61,632 bases of DNA. Origin: Clostridiales bacterium (GTDB taxonomy: Bacteria; Bacillota; Clostridia; Christensenellales; CAG-138). This document shows, one piece after another, positions 26,362-35,113 of the stretch. The stretch covers positions 1 to 61,632 of the forward strand of contig SFNQ01000011.1 in the NCBI GenBank assembly GCA_004554165.1, in the 5' to 3' direction. Within the stretch, counting starts at the first letter, position 1. Each line of letters begins with the position of its first letter. The notes beneath the pieces were generated by a model. It saw only the letters and a list, made by a program, of their open reading frames with translations. It was not told the origin of the DNA and ran no database searches. The translations under genes and the position numbers were made by a program.

Positions 26362-27360
26362 TCATTCCGCCACGATGCGTTCTGCAATGCTATTGTCAAC
26401 GAGCGTTGTAAATTCCGGTCTTGCGGAAAGCTCGCCGGAGCCTTCGATGATATCAAGCAGTCGCTGATAGTCTTCCTCATACATGATGGGTTCTGACTTC
26501 CAGGAATCCGTGGACCGATAGCTGTTCGCCACGATCATTAGGCTTTCCACAGAGCTGTCGGGGAAGAAGGGAACCATGGCTTCTGCAATCTCCGCATCGC
26601 TTGCAGTCTGAATCCAGCGCTGTGCCTTATAAATGGCGCGCAGAAACTTTTCCAACAGCTCGGCATCTCTTGTCAGCGTTTCCTGCTGCGCCAGATAGAC
26701 CGTATAGGGGACATTGCCGGATTCCAGGCCGACGTTTGCAACGACATAGCCCTTGCCCGCCTTTTCAAACTCTGTCGCCGTGGGCTCAAACAGCGTTACA
26801 TAGTCGCCGGTTCCTCCCTCAAATGCGCCGCCCATGAGGTTAAACTGGATGGAGTCGATGACCTCGAGGTCTATACCGGGTTCAAGACCATGCGAACGCA
26901 GAACATAGTTCAGCGTCATGAGAGGCATTCCGCCAGCGCGGCCTCCGATGATGCTCTTTCCGCGCAGCGCCTCCCAGGAAAAACTGCCTTTCTCATCGAT
27001 TCGGCTGACGAGAAAAGAACCGTCGCGCTTGGTCAACTGTCCAATAATCACCGGGTGCTCCGCTTTTCCTTCGTTGCAGACGTAAACGCCGGTTTCCGGC
27101 CCGGCAAGGCAGAGGTCTGCCTCCCCGGACAGCAGCGCAGTCATGGCCTTATCCGAACCTCCGGAGGTTGTCAATTCCACCTGCAGCCCTTCCTCCTCAA
27201 AGAACCCTTTTGAAATGGCAACATACTGCGGCGCATAGAAAACCGAGCGTGTGACCTCGTGGAGCTGTATGGTTCTAAGGGATTGCTCCTTGCTGCACGC
27301 GCACAGCGTCAGCAGCAGTGCGGCAAGGACGAGAGAGAAAAAGCATAGTCTTTTTTTCAA
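26362..27360 (-). CDS. NMT1/THI5-type ABC substrate-binding lipoprotein
   Basis: The 332-aa product has a signal peptide and a lipobox ending in CAC (Cys near residue 22), then a periplasmic-binding fold of the SsuA/ThiY/TauA type (FYAPQYVAISKGFFEEEGLQV, LAGPETGVY, GGRAGGMPLM). It should bind an organic sulfonate, thiamine precursor or similar ligand at the outer membrane face. No permease or ATPase gene adjoins it, so it is an orphan or uses a remote transporter. AGGAGG lies upstream of the start. Confidence 0.85.
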   Translation of the reverse strand: MKKRLCFFSLVLAALLLTLCACSKEQSLRTIQLHEVTRSVFYAPQYVAISKGFFEEEGLQVELTTSGGSDKAMTALLSGEADLCLAGPETGVYVCNEGKAEHPVIIGQLTKRDGSFLVSRIDEKGSFSWEALRGKSIIGGRAGGMPLMTLNYVLRSHGLEPGIDLEVIDSIQFNLMGGAFEGGTGDYVTLFEPTATEFEKAGKGYVVANVGLESGNVPYTVYLAQQETLTRDAELLEKFLRAIYKAQRWIQTASDAEIAEAMVPFFPDSSVESLMIVANSYRSTDSWKSEPIMYEEDYQRLLDIIEGSGELSARPEFTTLVDNSIAERIVAE

Positions 27361-27397
27361 AACCGGTACCTCCTTCGCAGTGTTCGGTTTATCCTAT

Positions 27398-27412
27398 GCC
27401 GCAGTGCGGCAA
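27398..27412. promoter_or_regulatory. Palindrome upstream of the orphan lipoprotein
   Basis: TGCCGCA-G-TGCGGCA, 7-bp arms around one base, lies in the divergent region between the lipoprotein gene and ireB. It could be an operator. No promoter for the minus strand was clear by eye. Confidence 0.35.
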
Positions 27413-27434
27413 TGTGTGATTCTGCGCTTTTTGT

Positions 27435-27463
27435 TTGAAAAAGGTGTTCGTATCGGCTATAAT
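27435..27463 (+). promoter_or_regulatory. Promoter of ireB-ruvX
   Basis: TTGAAA (27435-27440), 17 bp and TATAAT (27458-27463), 33 bp upstream of ireB. Confidence 0.75.
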
Positions 27464-27495
27464 AACAATATCGCATAAGCAGGAGGAACACACGC

Positions 27496-27756
27496 ATGAA
27501 TGTCCGTAACGATACACAGAAGTTTTCAATGCCAAAGGAAGACCGTACCGCGCGGGACATTCTCATGACGGTCTATGATTCCATGCATGAGAAGGGTTAT
27601 GATCCTGTGAATCAGATTGTTGGCTATCTGCTCTCCGGCGACCCGACCTATATCACGAGCTACAACAATTCGCGGTATCTCATCTCGCGCATGGAGCGGG
27701 ACGAATTGCTGGAAGAACTGGTGCGTTTCTACGTTTCCAATCAGCGGGAGGATTGA
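27496..27756 (+). CDS. ireB: IreB-family regulatory phosphoprotein (UPF0297)
   Basis: The 86-aa product matches the IreB/YrzL family: N-terminal Thr/Ser-rich segment (the kinase target in Enterococcus), KGYDPVNQIVGYLLSGDPTYIT core and a C-terminal helix. In E. faecalis it is phosphorylated by the PASTA kinase IreK and affects cephalosporin resistance. It heads the conserved ireB-ruvX-DUF1292 operon; ruvX follows after 3 bp. Confidence 0.92.
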   Translation: MNVRNDTQKFSMPKEDRTARDILMTVYDSMHEKGYDPVNQIVGYLLSGDPTYITSYNNSRYLISRMERDELLEELVRFYVSNQRED

Positions 27757-27759
27757 GAA

Positions 27760-28188
27760 ATGCGGCGGGTTCTGGCGCTGGATGTGGGAGACCGGCGCAT
27801 CGGCATAGCGGTCAGCGATCCGCTGGGGCTGACCGCGCAGGGACTGGAAACTTATACGCGAGCAATCGACAATGAAGCGGCGGATGTGGCGCATATTTTA
27901 GCTTTGCTCCAAGCCTATGCGCCGGTTTTGCTGCTGTTTGGCATTCCGCGGAATATGGATGGCAGCTATGGCCCGCAGGCGGAAAAGGTTCGCGCATTTT
28001 CAGAGTCGGTGCTCTCCGCATGGAACGGCGAGTATGACTTTTTTGATGAACGCTTAACCACCGTATCGGCAGAACGCGTACTGATCAATGCCGATGTGAG
28101 CCGAAAAAAAAGAAAGCAGGTTGTGGATAAGCTTGCCGCTGTTGTGATTTTGCAGGCATATCTTGACAGCGGACGTAACAGAGGGTAG
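27760..28188 (+). CDS. ruvX: RuvX/YqgF, pre-16S rRNA nuclease
   Basis: This RNase H-fold protein is thought to process the 16S rRNA 5' end; the older Holliday-resolvase role is inferred from fold. The 142-aa product has the first acidic site (ALDVGDRRIGIAVSD), LFGIPRNMDGS, FFDERLTT and a C-terminal KKRKQVVDKLAAVVILQ helix. Length is normal. DUF1292 follows after 10 bp. Confidence 0.93.
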   Translation: MRRVLALDVGDRRIGIAVSDPLGLTAQGLETYTRAIDNEAADVAHILALLQAYAPVLLLFGIPRNMDGSYGPQAEKVRAFSESVLSAWNGEYDFFDERLTTVSAERVLINADVSRKKRKQVVDKLAAVVILQAYLDSGRNRG

Positions 28189-28198
28189 GAGAATCGCC

Positions 28199-28495
28199 AT
28201 GGACGAAAACATCGGATCGATCATCACACTGCTGGATGAAAAGAATCAGGAGGTCGAATTTGATCTTCTTATGACCTTTGATTATGAAGGGAAACGTTAT
28301 ATTGCGCTGTTGCCCATGGATAAAGTCGAGCAGGTGGGCGAGGACGAGGTTGTTCTTCTGGAAATCGTTCGGGAGAATGGCACTGAAATCTACCGCCCCA
28401 TTGAAAACCCCGTTCTGCTTGACGAGGTGTTTGAGGAATTTCTTGAGCTCTTCGACGAGGAATGTGAGGACGACGGCGGAAACGAGGAGGATTGA
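28199..28495 (+). CDS. DUF1292 protein (YrzB type)
   Basis: A 98-aa acidic protein with the DUF1292 core (EFDLLMTFDYEGKRYIALLP, VVLLEIVRE) and an Asp/Glu-rich tail. Function unknown. It completes the yrzL-yrrK-yrzB order known in Bacillus. It is the last gene with the GC-rich codon use of the left half; the following genes look different. Confidence 0.85.
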   Translation: MDENIGSIITLLDEKNQEVEFDLLMTFDYEGKRYIALLPMDKVEQVGEDEVVLLEIVRENGTEIYRPIENPVLLDEVFEEFLELFDEECEDDGGNEED

Positions 28496-28608
28496 TCTGT
28501 CGTTACGCAATCCCGTAAACCCGGGGCGCGCAGGCCTGTATTGCGGCAGCTTTGGAACGAGATAACAACCCGGAAGCTAAAAACAGTGAGCCGGAGGGGG
28601 ACGTCATA

Positions 28609-29418
28609 ATGGATGAAAAAGTCTATCCAACTGATAAAGGGGAGATTCATTACTGGATCAACGATTTTCATTATGACAGAAAAACCCTGATATTTCTTCC
28701 GGGGCTGACGGCAGACCATCACCTTTTCGACAAGCAGGTGGAAGCCTTTGCATCAGAATACAATATACTGACGTGGGATGCTCCCGGCCATGCGGCTTCC
28801 AGACCGTTTCAACTGGACTTTGTTCTGATGGACAAAGCAATGTGGCTGCATGACATTCTGAAAAAGGAGCGCGTTCGATGCCCCATATTAATCGGGCAGT
28901 CAATGGGCGGCTATGTAGCACAATGCTTTCTGGAGCAGTTTCCGGGCGTGGCATCCGGTTTTATTTCAATAGATTCTGCGCCGCTCAAACGGAAATATGT
29001 TACCGGCATTGAGATTTGGCTTTTGAAGCGGGCTGAACCAATGTATCGTGGATACCCTTGGAGAAAACTGAAAAAAACCGGAATAGAAGGATGCTCTGTA
29101 ACGGAATATGGACAGTCTCTGATGAAGCGTTTTATGAATACATACTCCAGAGAGGAGTATTGCAAGCTGGCAGGCCACGGCTTTAAAATGCTCGCAGAAG
29201 CAATGGAAGCAGATTTGCCCTACAAGATCGGATGCCCGGCGATTCTCATCTGCGGAGAAAAAGATCAGGCGGGTTCTGCAAAGCGCTATAATCGCAGATG
29301 GGCAAGCGAGGAAAGATTACCAATCTACTGGGTGAAAGATGCCGGACATAATTCCAATACAGACAGGCCGGATGAAGTAAATGGAATGATTCGTCAGTTC
29401 ATCAATACCCTCAATTAG
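28609..29418 (+). CDS. Alpha/beta-fold hydrolase
   Basis: The 269-aa product has the oxyanion region LPGLTADHHLF, the nucleophile elbow GQSMGG (Ser near residue 103), a likely acid in ICGEKDQ and the catalytic His in DAGHNSN near the end, so all three triad members are present. Substrate unknown. GGAGGGGG precedes ATG 28609. It is the first gene of the accessory half and stands alone; a short repeat region follows. Confidence 0.85.
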   Translation: MDEKVYPTDKGEIHYWINDFHYDRKTLIFLPGLTADHHLFDKQVEAFASEYNILTWDAPGHAASRPFQLDFVLMDKAMWLHDILKKERVRCPILIGQSMGGYVAQCFLEQFPGVASGFISIDSAPLKRKYVTGIEIWLLKRAEPMYRGYPWRKLKKTGIEGCSVTEYGQSLMKRFMNTYSREEYCKLAGHGFKMLAEAMEADLPYKIGCPAILICGEKDQAGSAKRYNRRWASEERLPIYWVKDAGHNSNTDRPDEVNGMIRQFINTLN

Positions 29419-29520
29419 GGATTCAGAATATCAGGGATTGCAGAATATGAAATGACCACGATATGAAAACCTTGGATTATGGTTTTTATTGAACCGGGCG
29501 CCTGTTGCAGCACAGGTTTT

Positions 29521-29554
29521 TATTCCTGTCAACACTTTTGTGTCAACAGGAATA
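29521..29554. repeat. Imperfect inverted repeat beside dispersed repeat copy 2
   Basis: TATTCCTGT (29521-29529) pairs with ACAGGAATA (29546-29554) and ACAC with GTGT inside, with a TTTT loop and two mismatched bases on each arm. It may be a hairpin belonging to the repeat element rather than a terminator, as no T run follows. Confidence 0.5.
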
Positions 29555-29669
29555 GACGCTGGAATGCGCCTGCCCGATATGGATATAGCCAACCGAGTGC
29601 TTTCATGCTGAGAATTTCGATACCCACAGAAAGGGCGCCTTGCGGATGGACGCGCGGCGCTTTCAAGTA

Positions 29670-29811
29670 CTTCATGCTTTGTGTTACAGTTGCCATGAGG
29701 GAGTTGCACCTCCTTTCGGTCTTTGTTTTCTGACAAACCCACCTTAACCGATCTGTGCAAATCCTTTTTCCTTTTTCTCCCCGCTGTCCAGGATGTATTG
29801 TAGTCCTACAA
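29670..29811. repeat. Dispersed repeat, copy 2
   Basis: This matches window positions 1-146 in the same orientation, base for base over most of its length, with scattered substitutions and small indels in the C/T tract. Overlapping minus-strand open frames cross it, but none resembles a known protein. It sits at the left edge of the accessory half. Confidence 0.75.
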
Positions 29812-29840
29812 GCCCTTTTCGCGCAAATACTCGAACAGAA

Positions 29841-29869
29841 TTGCGTTTTGTGGGTAACCATGCTATAAT
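29841..29869 (+). promoter_or_regulatory. Promoter-like sequence after repeat copy 2
   Basis: TTGCGT (29841-29846), 17 bp and an extended TGCTATAAT (-10 at 29864-29869). The same TGCTATAAT occurs after repeat copy 1, where it serves rsmD. Here it faces only a gene remnant. Confidence 0.5.
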
Positions 29870-29887
29870 TTTTTTTGCCGTATGTAG

Positions 29888-30085
29888 TCGAAAGTCACCG
29901 TTTACAGATGTGTTTTGCGGTGGAATGTTGATTTCGCTGATATATACGAGGGGGACGATTCTTGGGCATATCTCTCTTTAAATATTGCAAGGGGGCATGA
30001 AAGAGATGATTTGCTGAGGCAATGGGATCAGGAGATGAAAGATGGATTGTCACCAAACGAACTGTCTGTTGGAAGTGCCGCGTAG
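29888..30085 (+). pseudogene. Coding remnant, no start codon
   Basis: A 65-codon open frame preceded by a stop and lacking a usable ATG reads like a real protein end (WNVDFADIYEGDDSWAYLSL, then HERDDLLRQWDQEMKDG). The family was not recognised. It is probably the 3' end of a gene deleted on its 5' side. Confidence 0.45.
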
Positions 30086-30569
30086 CATGGTGGTGCGGTG
30101 AGATAGGGCATGCTTGGTGGAATTATGTGGACACAAGAACTGGATAGCAGTACAGGTGGGTGCAGGTGATGTAAGCCGAAAAAGGAAGACTGAAATGCAA
30201 TGACCTCTTTCAGAAGTTTCTGGCGGATTACTACGCCGGGCAGAAGGAATCTGAACCGGACTGCAATTCACAGAAACTGCGGTGAAAAGTGGGGATGCGT
30301 TTTGTGGATGTCCGCGTATGACTGCTGCGTGGAGCACAACAACCTCACCTTGCCACAACAGTGGCATCCATTGAATCATGATCCGCTGACTCCCCATAAC
30401 ATCAGCTATGGTATTGCAGGCTCACACTTAAGCAATAGCGCTTTTTATCCCCTGAAACTGAACTCGATTCAAAATGCGTTGATGTCCCGCTATGAAAAGT
30501 CTGCGGGATTGGAACGGCGGGCCGGTTTTCCGAAGCTGCATACTTTTAAGCTGAAAAAGGAGTCCCCAA
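30086..30569. other. Degenerate spacer before the kinase gene
   Basis: This holds no intact gene. A 31-codon fragment at 30190-30285 (NDLFQKFLADYYAGQKESE, ending in a stop) reads like a second protein C terminus. The last 30 bp contain the AAAGGAG site of the kinase gene. It looks like debris of inserted DNA; no promoter was clear. Confidence 0.4.
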
Positions 30570-32399
30570 ATGAAAAAGAAATGGGAAAAAAACTGGATCG
30601 CGCCCCTTCTCCTGCTTCTTCTGGTTGCCATCTGCCTGCTCACCGTGGTACTGAGGAGCAACCAGTCATCTCTGTCTAAGCCGTTTCCCCAGACCATTAC
30701 CGGAGAATACAGCCGTGATGGAGAGACATGGTACCCTCTGGATGACAATGCCGATCTGGATGCGCTGGATGGAGACCTGTTCCTGCGGGGACATTTCAGT
30801 TATGATATCTTTGATGGGGGACGGCTCTACTACTACCAGAACCACATCGGTGTCACCATCTATCTCAACGGTGAACTTCTGTTCTTCAACACCATATCAG
30901 CGTATGAAAAGGAAGGGCTTGCCCTGGAGCCATCCGTGTGCGGCAGCCGATGGGACTATATCATGTCTCCCGGTATTACCACAGAGGACAAGGTGGAGCT
31001 CCGCCTGCATAACCCCCACAGCCATGGCAACAGCAGCGCATACCGGGACTTTCTGAACACGCTCTATAACTCGCCTGACACATCCTACATATTGGTATCC
31101 TATCTGAAGCCATACAGTCTCCCCCTCCAGATCGCGGGTATCGTGCTCATCATTGTGGCGCTGATGCTGCTGGGCGCGGCGCTGACGTCCAGACTTATGC
31201 GTGTCCCGTTGGGGGGCAGTTTGTGGGAGTACGGCCTGTTGACCCTGTTTATGGGTGGCTTTGTGATACTGGACACCGTGGGATTTTCCTTTGTCAGTGA
31301 ACTGGTGGTGTTCAACACCTATGCCCGGCAACTATGCATAATGCTGGCCGTCTACTGCATGGGCCTGAGTGTGTGCGATACCCTCACGGGAAAACCGCGG
31401 AAGACTGCGAATGCCGCCATGCTTCTCTCCGCCCTGCTGGACGGCATTCTGATCGTGCTGTCTTTTGTTGGCGTTACGGTCATCTACGATACAGGCTTCT
31501 ATTGGATGGCCTCGCAGATGGTGCTCTGTCCGCTGCTGATCGGCTGCACCGCTGTGGAATGGCATCACCGGGAGAAGAAAAGCCGCATCATCCTGCTCTT
31601 CTATATGTTCCTGCTGTCTGCCGTTTTGTTGGATATTGCCGGCGTGGGCCAGAGCATCTATTCCCACGGCACCTGCACAAAGAGCGTGTTTGCCCTGCTG
31701 TTTGTGCTGTATGCGGCGGGTGCGGTCAAGAATATCGCAATTGACCGCCGGGCGTCCATACAGGCAGGGCAGATGGAAAGGGAACTGGAGGACAGCCGCA
31801 TTGCCATCACGCTCAGCCAGCTGCAGCCCCATTTCATTTATAATGTGCTCAATTCCATCTACCATCTCTGCGCGCGGGATCCCAAGCTGGCCCAGGAGGC
31901 GGTGGACAAATTCTCAGACTATCTGCGTAACAATATGAAATCGATCGAGCAGAAGGAGCCGATCCCCTTTGAAGAGGAGTTTGAGCATATCCAGACCTAC
32001 CTCTCCTTGGAAAAGATCCGGTTCAGGACACTGGAGATCATCTACGATGTTGACGTCGTCAACTTTATGCTGCCACCCTTGACGGTGCAGCCACTGGTGG
32101 AAAACGCCGTGAAGCACGGCGTGACCAAGAAGTGGGGCGGCGGCTCCGTCACCATCTCCACCCGGGAGACGGGGGAGGCGTACCTTGTTATGGTCATTGA
32201 TACCGGGGTCGGCTTTGACCCCGAGCGGTATTCAGAGGACAGCAAGGTGCATATCGGCATCAAGAATGTACGGGAGAGGCTGCAAAACATGGTGAACGGA
32301 ACTCTTTCCATCACCAGCTCCCCCGAAAATGGGACCACGGCTGTGATCACGATCCCGAAAAAGGAGGTAGGTAGCAATGAAGATCATCGCATTGGATGA
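30570..32399 (+). CDS. Sensor histidine kinase, 7TM/LytS-YesM type
   Basis: The 609-aa product starts with a membrane helix (about 12-30), an extracellular jelly-roll-like domain resembling the 7TMR-DISM sensor (about 40-185) and about seven membrane helices (about 190-395). The cytoplasmic His_kinase domain has the phospho-acceptor His421 in LQPHFIYNVLNSI. A GHKL ATPase follows (N-box PLVENAVKHG, G-box DTGVGFD). It presumably phosphorylates the response regulator whose gene overlaps its 3' end. The ligand is unknown. AAAGGAG precedes the start. Confidence 0.9.
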   Translation: MKKKWEKNWIAPLLLLLLVAICLLTVVLRSNQSSLSKPFPQTITGEYSRDGETWYPLDDNADLDALDGDLFLRGHFSYDIFDGGRLYYYQNHIGVTIYLNGELLFFNTISAYEKEGLALEPSVCGSRWDYIMSPGITTEDKVELRLHNPHSHGNSSAYRDFLNTLYNSPDTSYILVSYLKPYSLPLQIAGIVLIIVALMLLGAALTSRLMRVPLGGSLWEYGLLTLFMGGFVILDTVGFSFVSELVVFNTYARQLCIMLAVYCMGLSVCDTLTGKPRKTANAAMLLSALLDGILIVLSFVGVTVIYDTGFYWMASQMVLCPLLIGCTAVEWHHREKKSRIILLFYMFLLSAVLLDIAGVGQSIYSHGTCTKSVFALLFVLYAAGAVKNIAIDRRASIQAGQMERELEDSRIAITLSQLQPHFIYNVLNSIYHLCARDPKLAQEAVDKFSDYLRNNMKSIEQKEPIPFEEEFEHIQTYLSLEKIRFRTLEIIYDVDVVNFMLPPLTVQPLVENAVKHGVTKKWGGGSVTISTRETGEAYLVMVIDTGVGFDPERYSEDSKVHIGIKNVRERLQNMVNGTLSITSSPENGTTAVITIPKKEVGSNEDHRIG

Positions 32400-33147
32400 C
32401 GAGGAGCTGGCTCTGGAGGGGCTGTTAGACGTGATCAGGGCGTGTGCGCCGGATGCGGAGCTGCACGGCTTTTCCTGCTCTGAGGACGTGCTGGCGTTCA
32501 TCGAAAATCACGCCTGTGACGTGGCTTTCCTGGATGTGGAGATGGCCGGTCTCAATGGCGTGGAACTGGCAGAGCAGTTCAAGTTGCGCAACCCGGATGT
32601 CAACATCATCTTTGCCACCGGCTTTTCCGATTACCAGGGGAGCGCTTTTGACCTTCACGCCAGCGGCTATCTGATGAAACCCATCACGGCGGAAAAGGTG
32701 AAAAAGGAACTGGACAATCTGCGTCACCCGGTGCCGGACTCAAAGCGCATTCAGGTGTGGTGTTTCGGAAATTTTGAGGTCTATCTGGACGGCATTCCTC
32801 TGGAGTTCAAATACAAAAAGACGAAGGAGCTGCTGGCCTATCTGGTGGACCGGAGGGGCGCCCTTTGCACCAATGGTGAGATCATCGCAAATCTGTTCGA
32901 CGATGACAACCATGACGCCTATTTGCGCAGTCTTCGGAAGGATCTGCTGGACACACTGGGTGCGGCGGGCTGCGCAGATATCATCACACAGCAGCGGGGC
33001 AGACTGGGCATCGTACCCGAGGCCATCCGCTGCGACTATTACGACTGGTGTGACGGCAAGAGAATGGAAAACTCCTATCGCGGGGAATATATGATGCAGT
33101 ATAGCTGGGGCGAATATACCAACGCGGTTTTGTGCCGGACTATGTGA
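32377..33147 (+). CDS. Response regulator with SARP-like DNA-binding domain
   Basis: The 256-aa product has an N-terminal receiver (Asp53 in FLDVEMAG, acidic DDEE near residue 7, Lys in YLMKP near 105). A winged-helix output domain begins IQVWCFGNFEVYLDG, the opening typical of SARP/OmpR-like regulators, followed by a helical region. It overlaps the kinase gene by 23 bp. SARP proteins bind direct repeats about 11 bp apart next to the -10 box; four such sites lie within 20 kb, so it is the likely activator of the neighbouring operons. Confidence 0.88.
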   Translation: MKIIALDDEELALEGLLDVIRACAPDAELHGFSCSEDVLAFIENHACDVAFLDVEMAGLNGVELAEQFKLRNPDVNIIFATGFSDYQGSAFDLHASGYLMKPITAEKVKKELDNLRHPVPDSKRIQVWCFGNFEVYLDGIPLEFKYKKTKELLAYLVDRRGALCTNGEIIANLFDDDNHDAYLRSLRKDLLDTLGAAGCADIITQQRGRLGIVPEAIRCDYYDWCDGKRMENSYRGEYMMQYSWGEYTNAVLCRTM

Positions 33148-33161
33148 GTTTTGAACATTTG

Positions 33162-33200
33162 AACAGGACAGTAAGTTTTTTGTTTGCTGACCTGTTTTTT
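33162..33200 (+). terminator. Terminator after the two-component operon
   Basis: AACAGG-a-CAGTAA (33162-33174) pairs with TTTGCTG-a-CCTGTT (33184-33196) with one A-A mismatch and a G-T pair, followed by a T run. Confidence 0.65.
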
Positions 33201-33207
33201 GTAAAAG

Positions 33208-33241
33208 TGCAACGATTCTGCAACAGTTAATTGATTAGAAT
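33208..33241 (+). promoter_or_regulatory. SARP-type operator and promoter, site 1
   Basis: Direct repeats TGCAAC at 33208-33213 and 33219-33224 are 11 bp apart. After 11 bp comes the -10 box TAGAAT (33236-33241). There is no -35 consensus. The transcript would have a leader of about 180 nt before the PAP2 gene; that leader holds only tiny frames and a short remnant-like frame. Confidence 0.8.
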
Positions 33242-33427
33242 GAAGAAATGAAACTGCAATGGGAATGGAAAAAGGAATCGTCTCTTTTGAAATCCCAAAA
33301 TGAAAAAAAGCATGGCTGAACGGACATGACGGCGAGGAGTTTGCCGACAATTGCGTTGACCGGTTGATTTTGAAGCCGTAGCTGGAAATTTTGTCCGCAG
33401 CCGATTCATAGGAGAGTGAAATCAATC

Positions 33428-34375
33428 ATGGGATTCTTTTTGGAACAGTTATACCAAATCCAACAGCTGAGGGAAGCTATCGGCCCATTGGGTATTGCAC
33501 TGATGAATTGGGTCTCCCAAAATTTGCTGTCGCTGCTGGGTATCATCCCACTGTATATTTTTTGGTGCCGCGATAAAAAAGCCGGCTATACCATGGCATT
33601 TGCCGTGAGCGTGGGCAGTCTGGCGAATCACCTGCTGAAGCTGACCTGCTGCGTGGAGCGGCCATGGGTTCTGGATGAACGTATCACGCCGCCGGAAGTC
33701 GCCCTCCAAAATCAGGGAGGCTATTCCTTTCCCAGCGGGCACGCACAACTGGCGGCGGGATATCTGGCCGGGTCCGCAATTTGGCTCCGCAGAAAAAAGG
33801 CCCTGTCCGCCGCCTGCTGGCTTGCGCTGGCTCTGATTGGATTCTCCCGGGTCTATCTGGGCGTGCACACGCTGCTGGACGTGCTGGCTGGCATAGGAGA
33901 GGCAGTGATTTTGCTGCTGGTTTTTCGGAAACTGATACCGTGGTTTTGGAATGATAGAAAACGGACGACTCAAGTCTGTGCGGCTATCTTAGCAGCAGCG
34001 CTGCTCAGTACGGTATATTTTCTTGTCAAGCCTTATCCGCTGCATTACGATGCGGCCGGGCAGTTACTCACAGACCCCAAAACCATGATTACCTTTTCCG
34101 GTGTGGGAGCGGCATCTGGATTCGCGCTGGGAATGTTTCTGGAGCGGCGCTTTGTGGATTTCACCACCGATGTACCGGCAAGGGCAAAGCTGTACCGTCT
34201 GCTCATCGGCGTTTTGGTCTATCTGCCGCTGTATGCAGCGGGAAATCACCTGATGCCCCAAATCCTTGGCGGATATTGGGGCGGCTACTTCTTTAATCTC
34301 GCACTGTGGACCTTTACACTGGCGGGGTATCCATATTTCTTTAACAAACTGAGGATTCTGGGGGGCGGCGTATGA
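33428..34375 (+). CDS. PAP2-superfamily membrane phosphatase
   Basis: The 315-aa product has the three PAP2 motifs: K-x6-RP (KLTCCVERP, near residue 75), PSGH (near 102) and SR-x5-H-x3-D (SRVYLGVHTLLD, near 140). Additional membrane helices extend to residue 310. Such enzymes remove phosphate from lipid phosphates at the outer face. The C-terminal third is longer than in simple PAP2 proteins. It is the first gene of the operon under site 1 and overlaps the next gene by ATGA. Confidence 0.9.
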   Translation: MGFFLEQLYQIQQLREAIGPLGIALMNWVSQNLLSLLGIIPLYIFWCRDKKAGYTMAFAVSVGSLANHLLKLTCCVERPWVLDERITPPEVALQNQGGYSFPSGHAQLAAGYLAGSAIWLRRKKALSAACWLALALIGFSRVYLGVHTLLDVLAGIGEAVILLLVFRKLIPWFWNDRKRTTQVCAAILAAALLSTVYFLVKPYPLHYDAAGQLLTDPKTMITFSGVGAASGFALGMFLERRFVDFTTDVPARAKLYRLLIGVLVYLPLYAAGNHLMPQILGGYWGGYFFNLALWTFTLAGYPYFFNKLRILGGGV

Positions 34376-35046
34376 CAAGAGCGGCATTGCGTAGGGGAAA
34401 TCGGTTGGCGGCTGTTTTTCTGCTGTTGGGCATTGCCCTTTGCATAGCCTATTTGTGGATGTGCCATGTGTATGGCAGAACCCCGGAAATGAAACTCCGC
34501 AGATGCATTTTTAAGGTGTTCATTGACCTGTGCTGGCTGGGCATCGCTTGCATCGGCAGCCGCCGTGTGCAGGGAGAAATGAAGAAAAAGACCCTTCTGG
34601 CGTTGGGGTGGTATATGCTTGGCGATGTGCTGGCCCCGGCCAATTTTCTGATCGGCGGAGTAGCCTACGGTGTGGGACATTTGGTCATCACAAGCGCTTA
34701 TATCCGGCAATATGGCATAAGCCGCAGGCAGTTGGGGGTGTTGGCAGCCGTCAGCGCAGTGCTAATCGCTGTGTTGGCGGTCATGCTGGGAGCGGACTGG
34801 AGGATCCCGTTCATCGCAGTGTATATCATTGTGCTGGTATTGATGCTTATTTCATCCTTTGGCAATCGGTACTATTTTGTGACTGCGACCATCTTTCTTC
34901 TTTCGGATGTACTGGGCTATTTCCGCAAAATGTTCCTCAACGAAAACTGGTTTCATGACATCACGCTGTCAGTGTATTATGCCTCCATTCTGATGTACTG
35001 CTTTTCTTTCTGGATAGTGGAAAGAGAACAGAAGAAAACAGAATGA
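34372..35046 (+). CDS. YhhN-like membrane protein
   Basis: The 224-aa product has about seven or eight membrane helices and the YhhN/TMEM86 pattern (YMLGDVLAPANFL, then AYGVGHLVITSAYI). TMEM86 members are lysoplasmalogenases; bacterial function is less clear. It is coupled to the PAP2 gene, suggesting joint action on a phospho- or ether-lipid. It ends 74 bp before the transporter gene. Confidence 0.7.
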   Translation: MTRAALRRGNRLAAVFLLLGIALCIAYLWMCHVYGRTPEMKLRRCIFKVFIDLCWLGIACIGSRRVQGEMKKKTLLALGWYMLGDVLAPANFLIGGVAYGVGHLVITSAYIRQYGISRRQLGVLAAVSAVLIAVLAVMLGADWRIPFIAVYIIVLVLMLISSFGNRYYFVTATIFLLSDVLGYFRKMFLNENWFHDITLSVYYASILMYCFSFWIVEREQKKTE

Positions 35047-35113
35047 CAAAATCAAGGAACCGTGTCCAATAAGGCGTATTCCTGCTCTCAAGAGCTTTTG
35101 CAATACCGATAGA

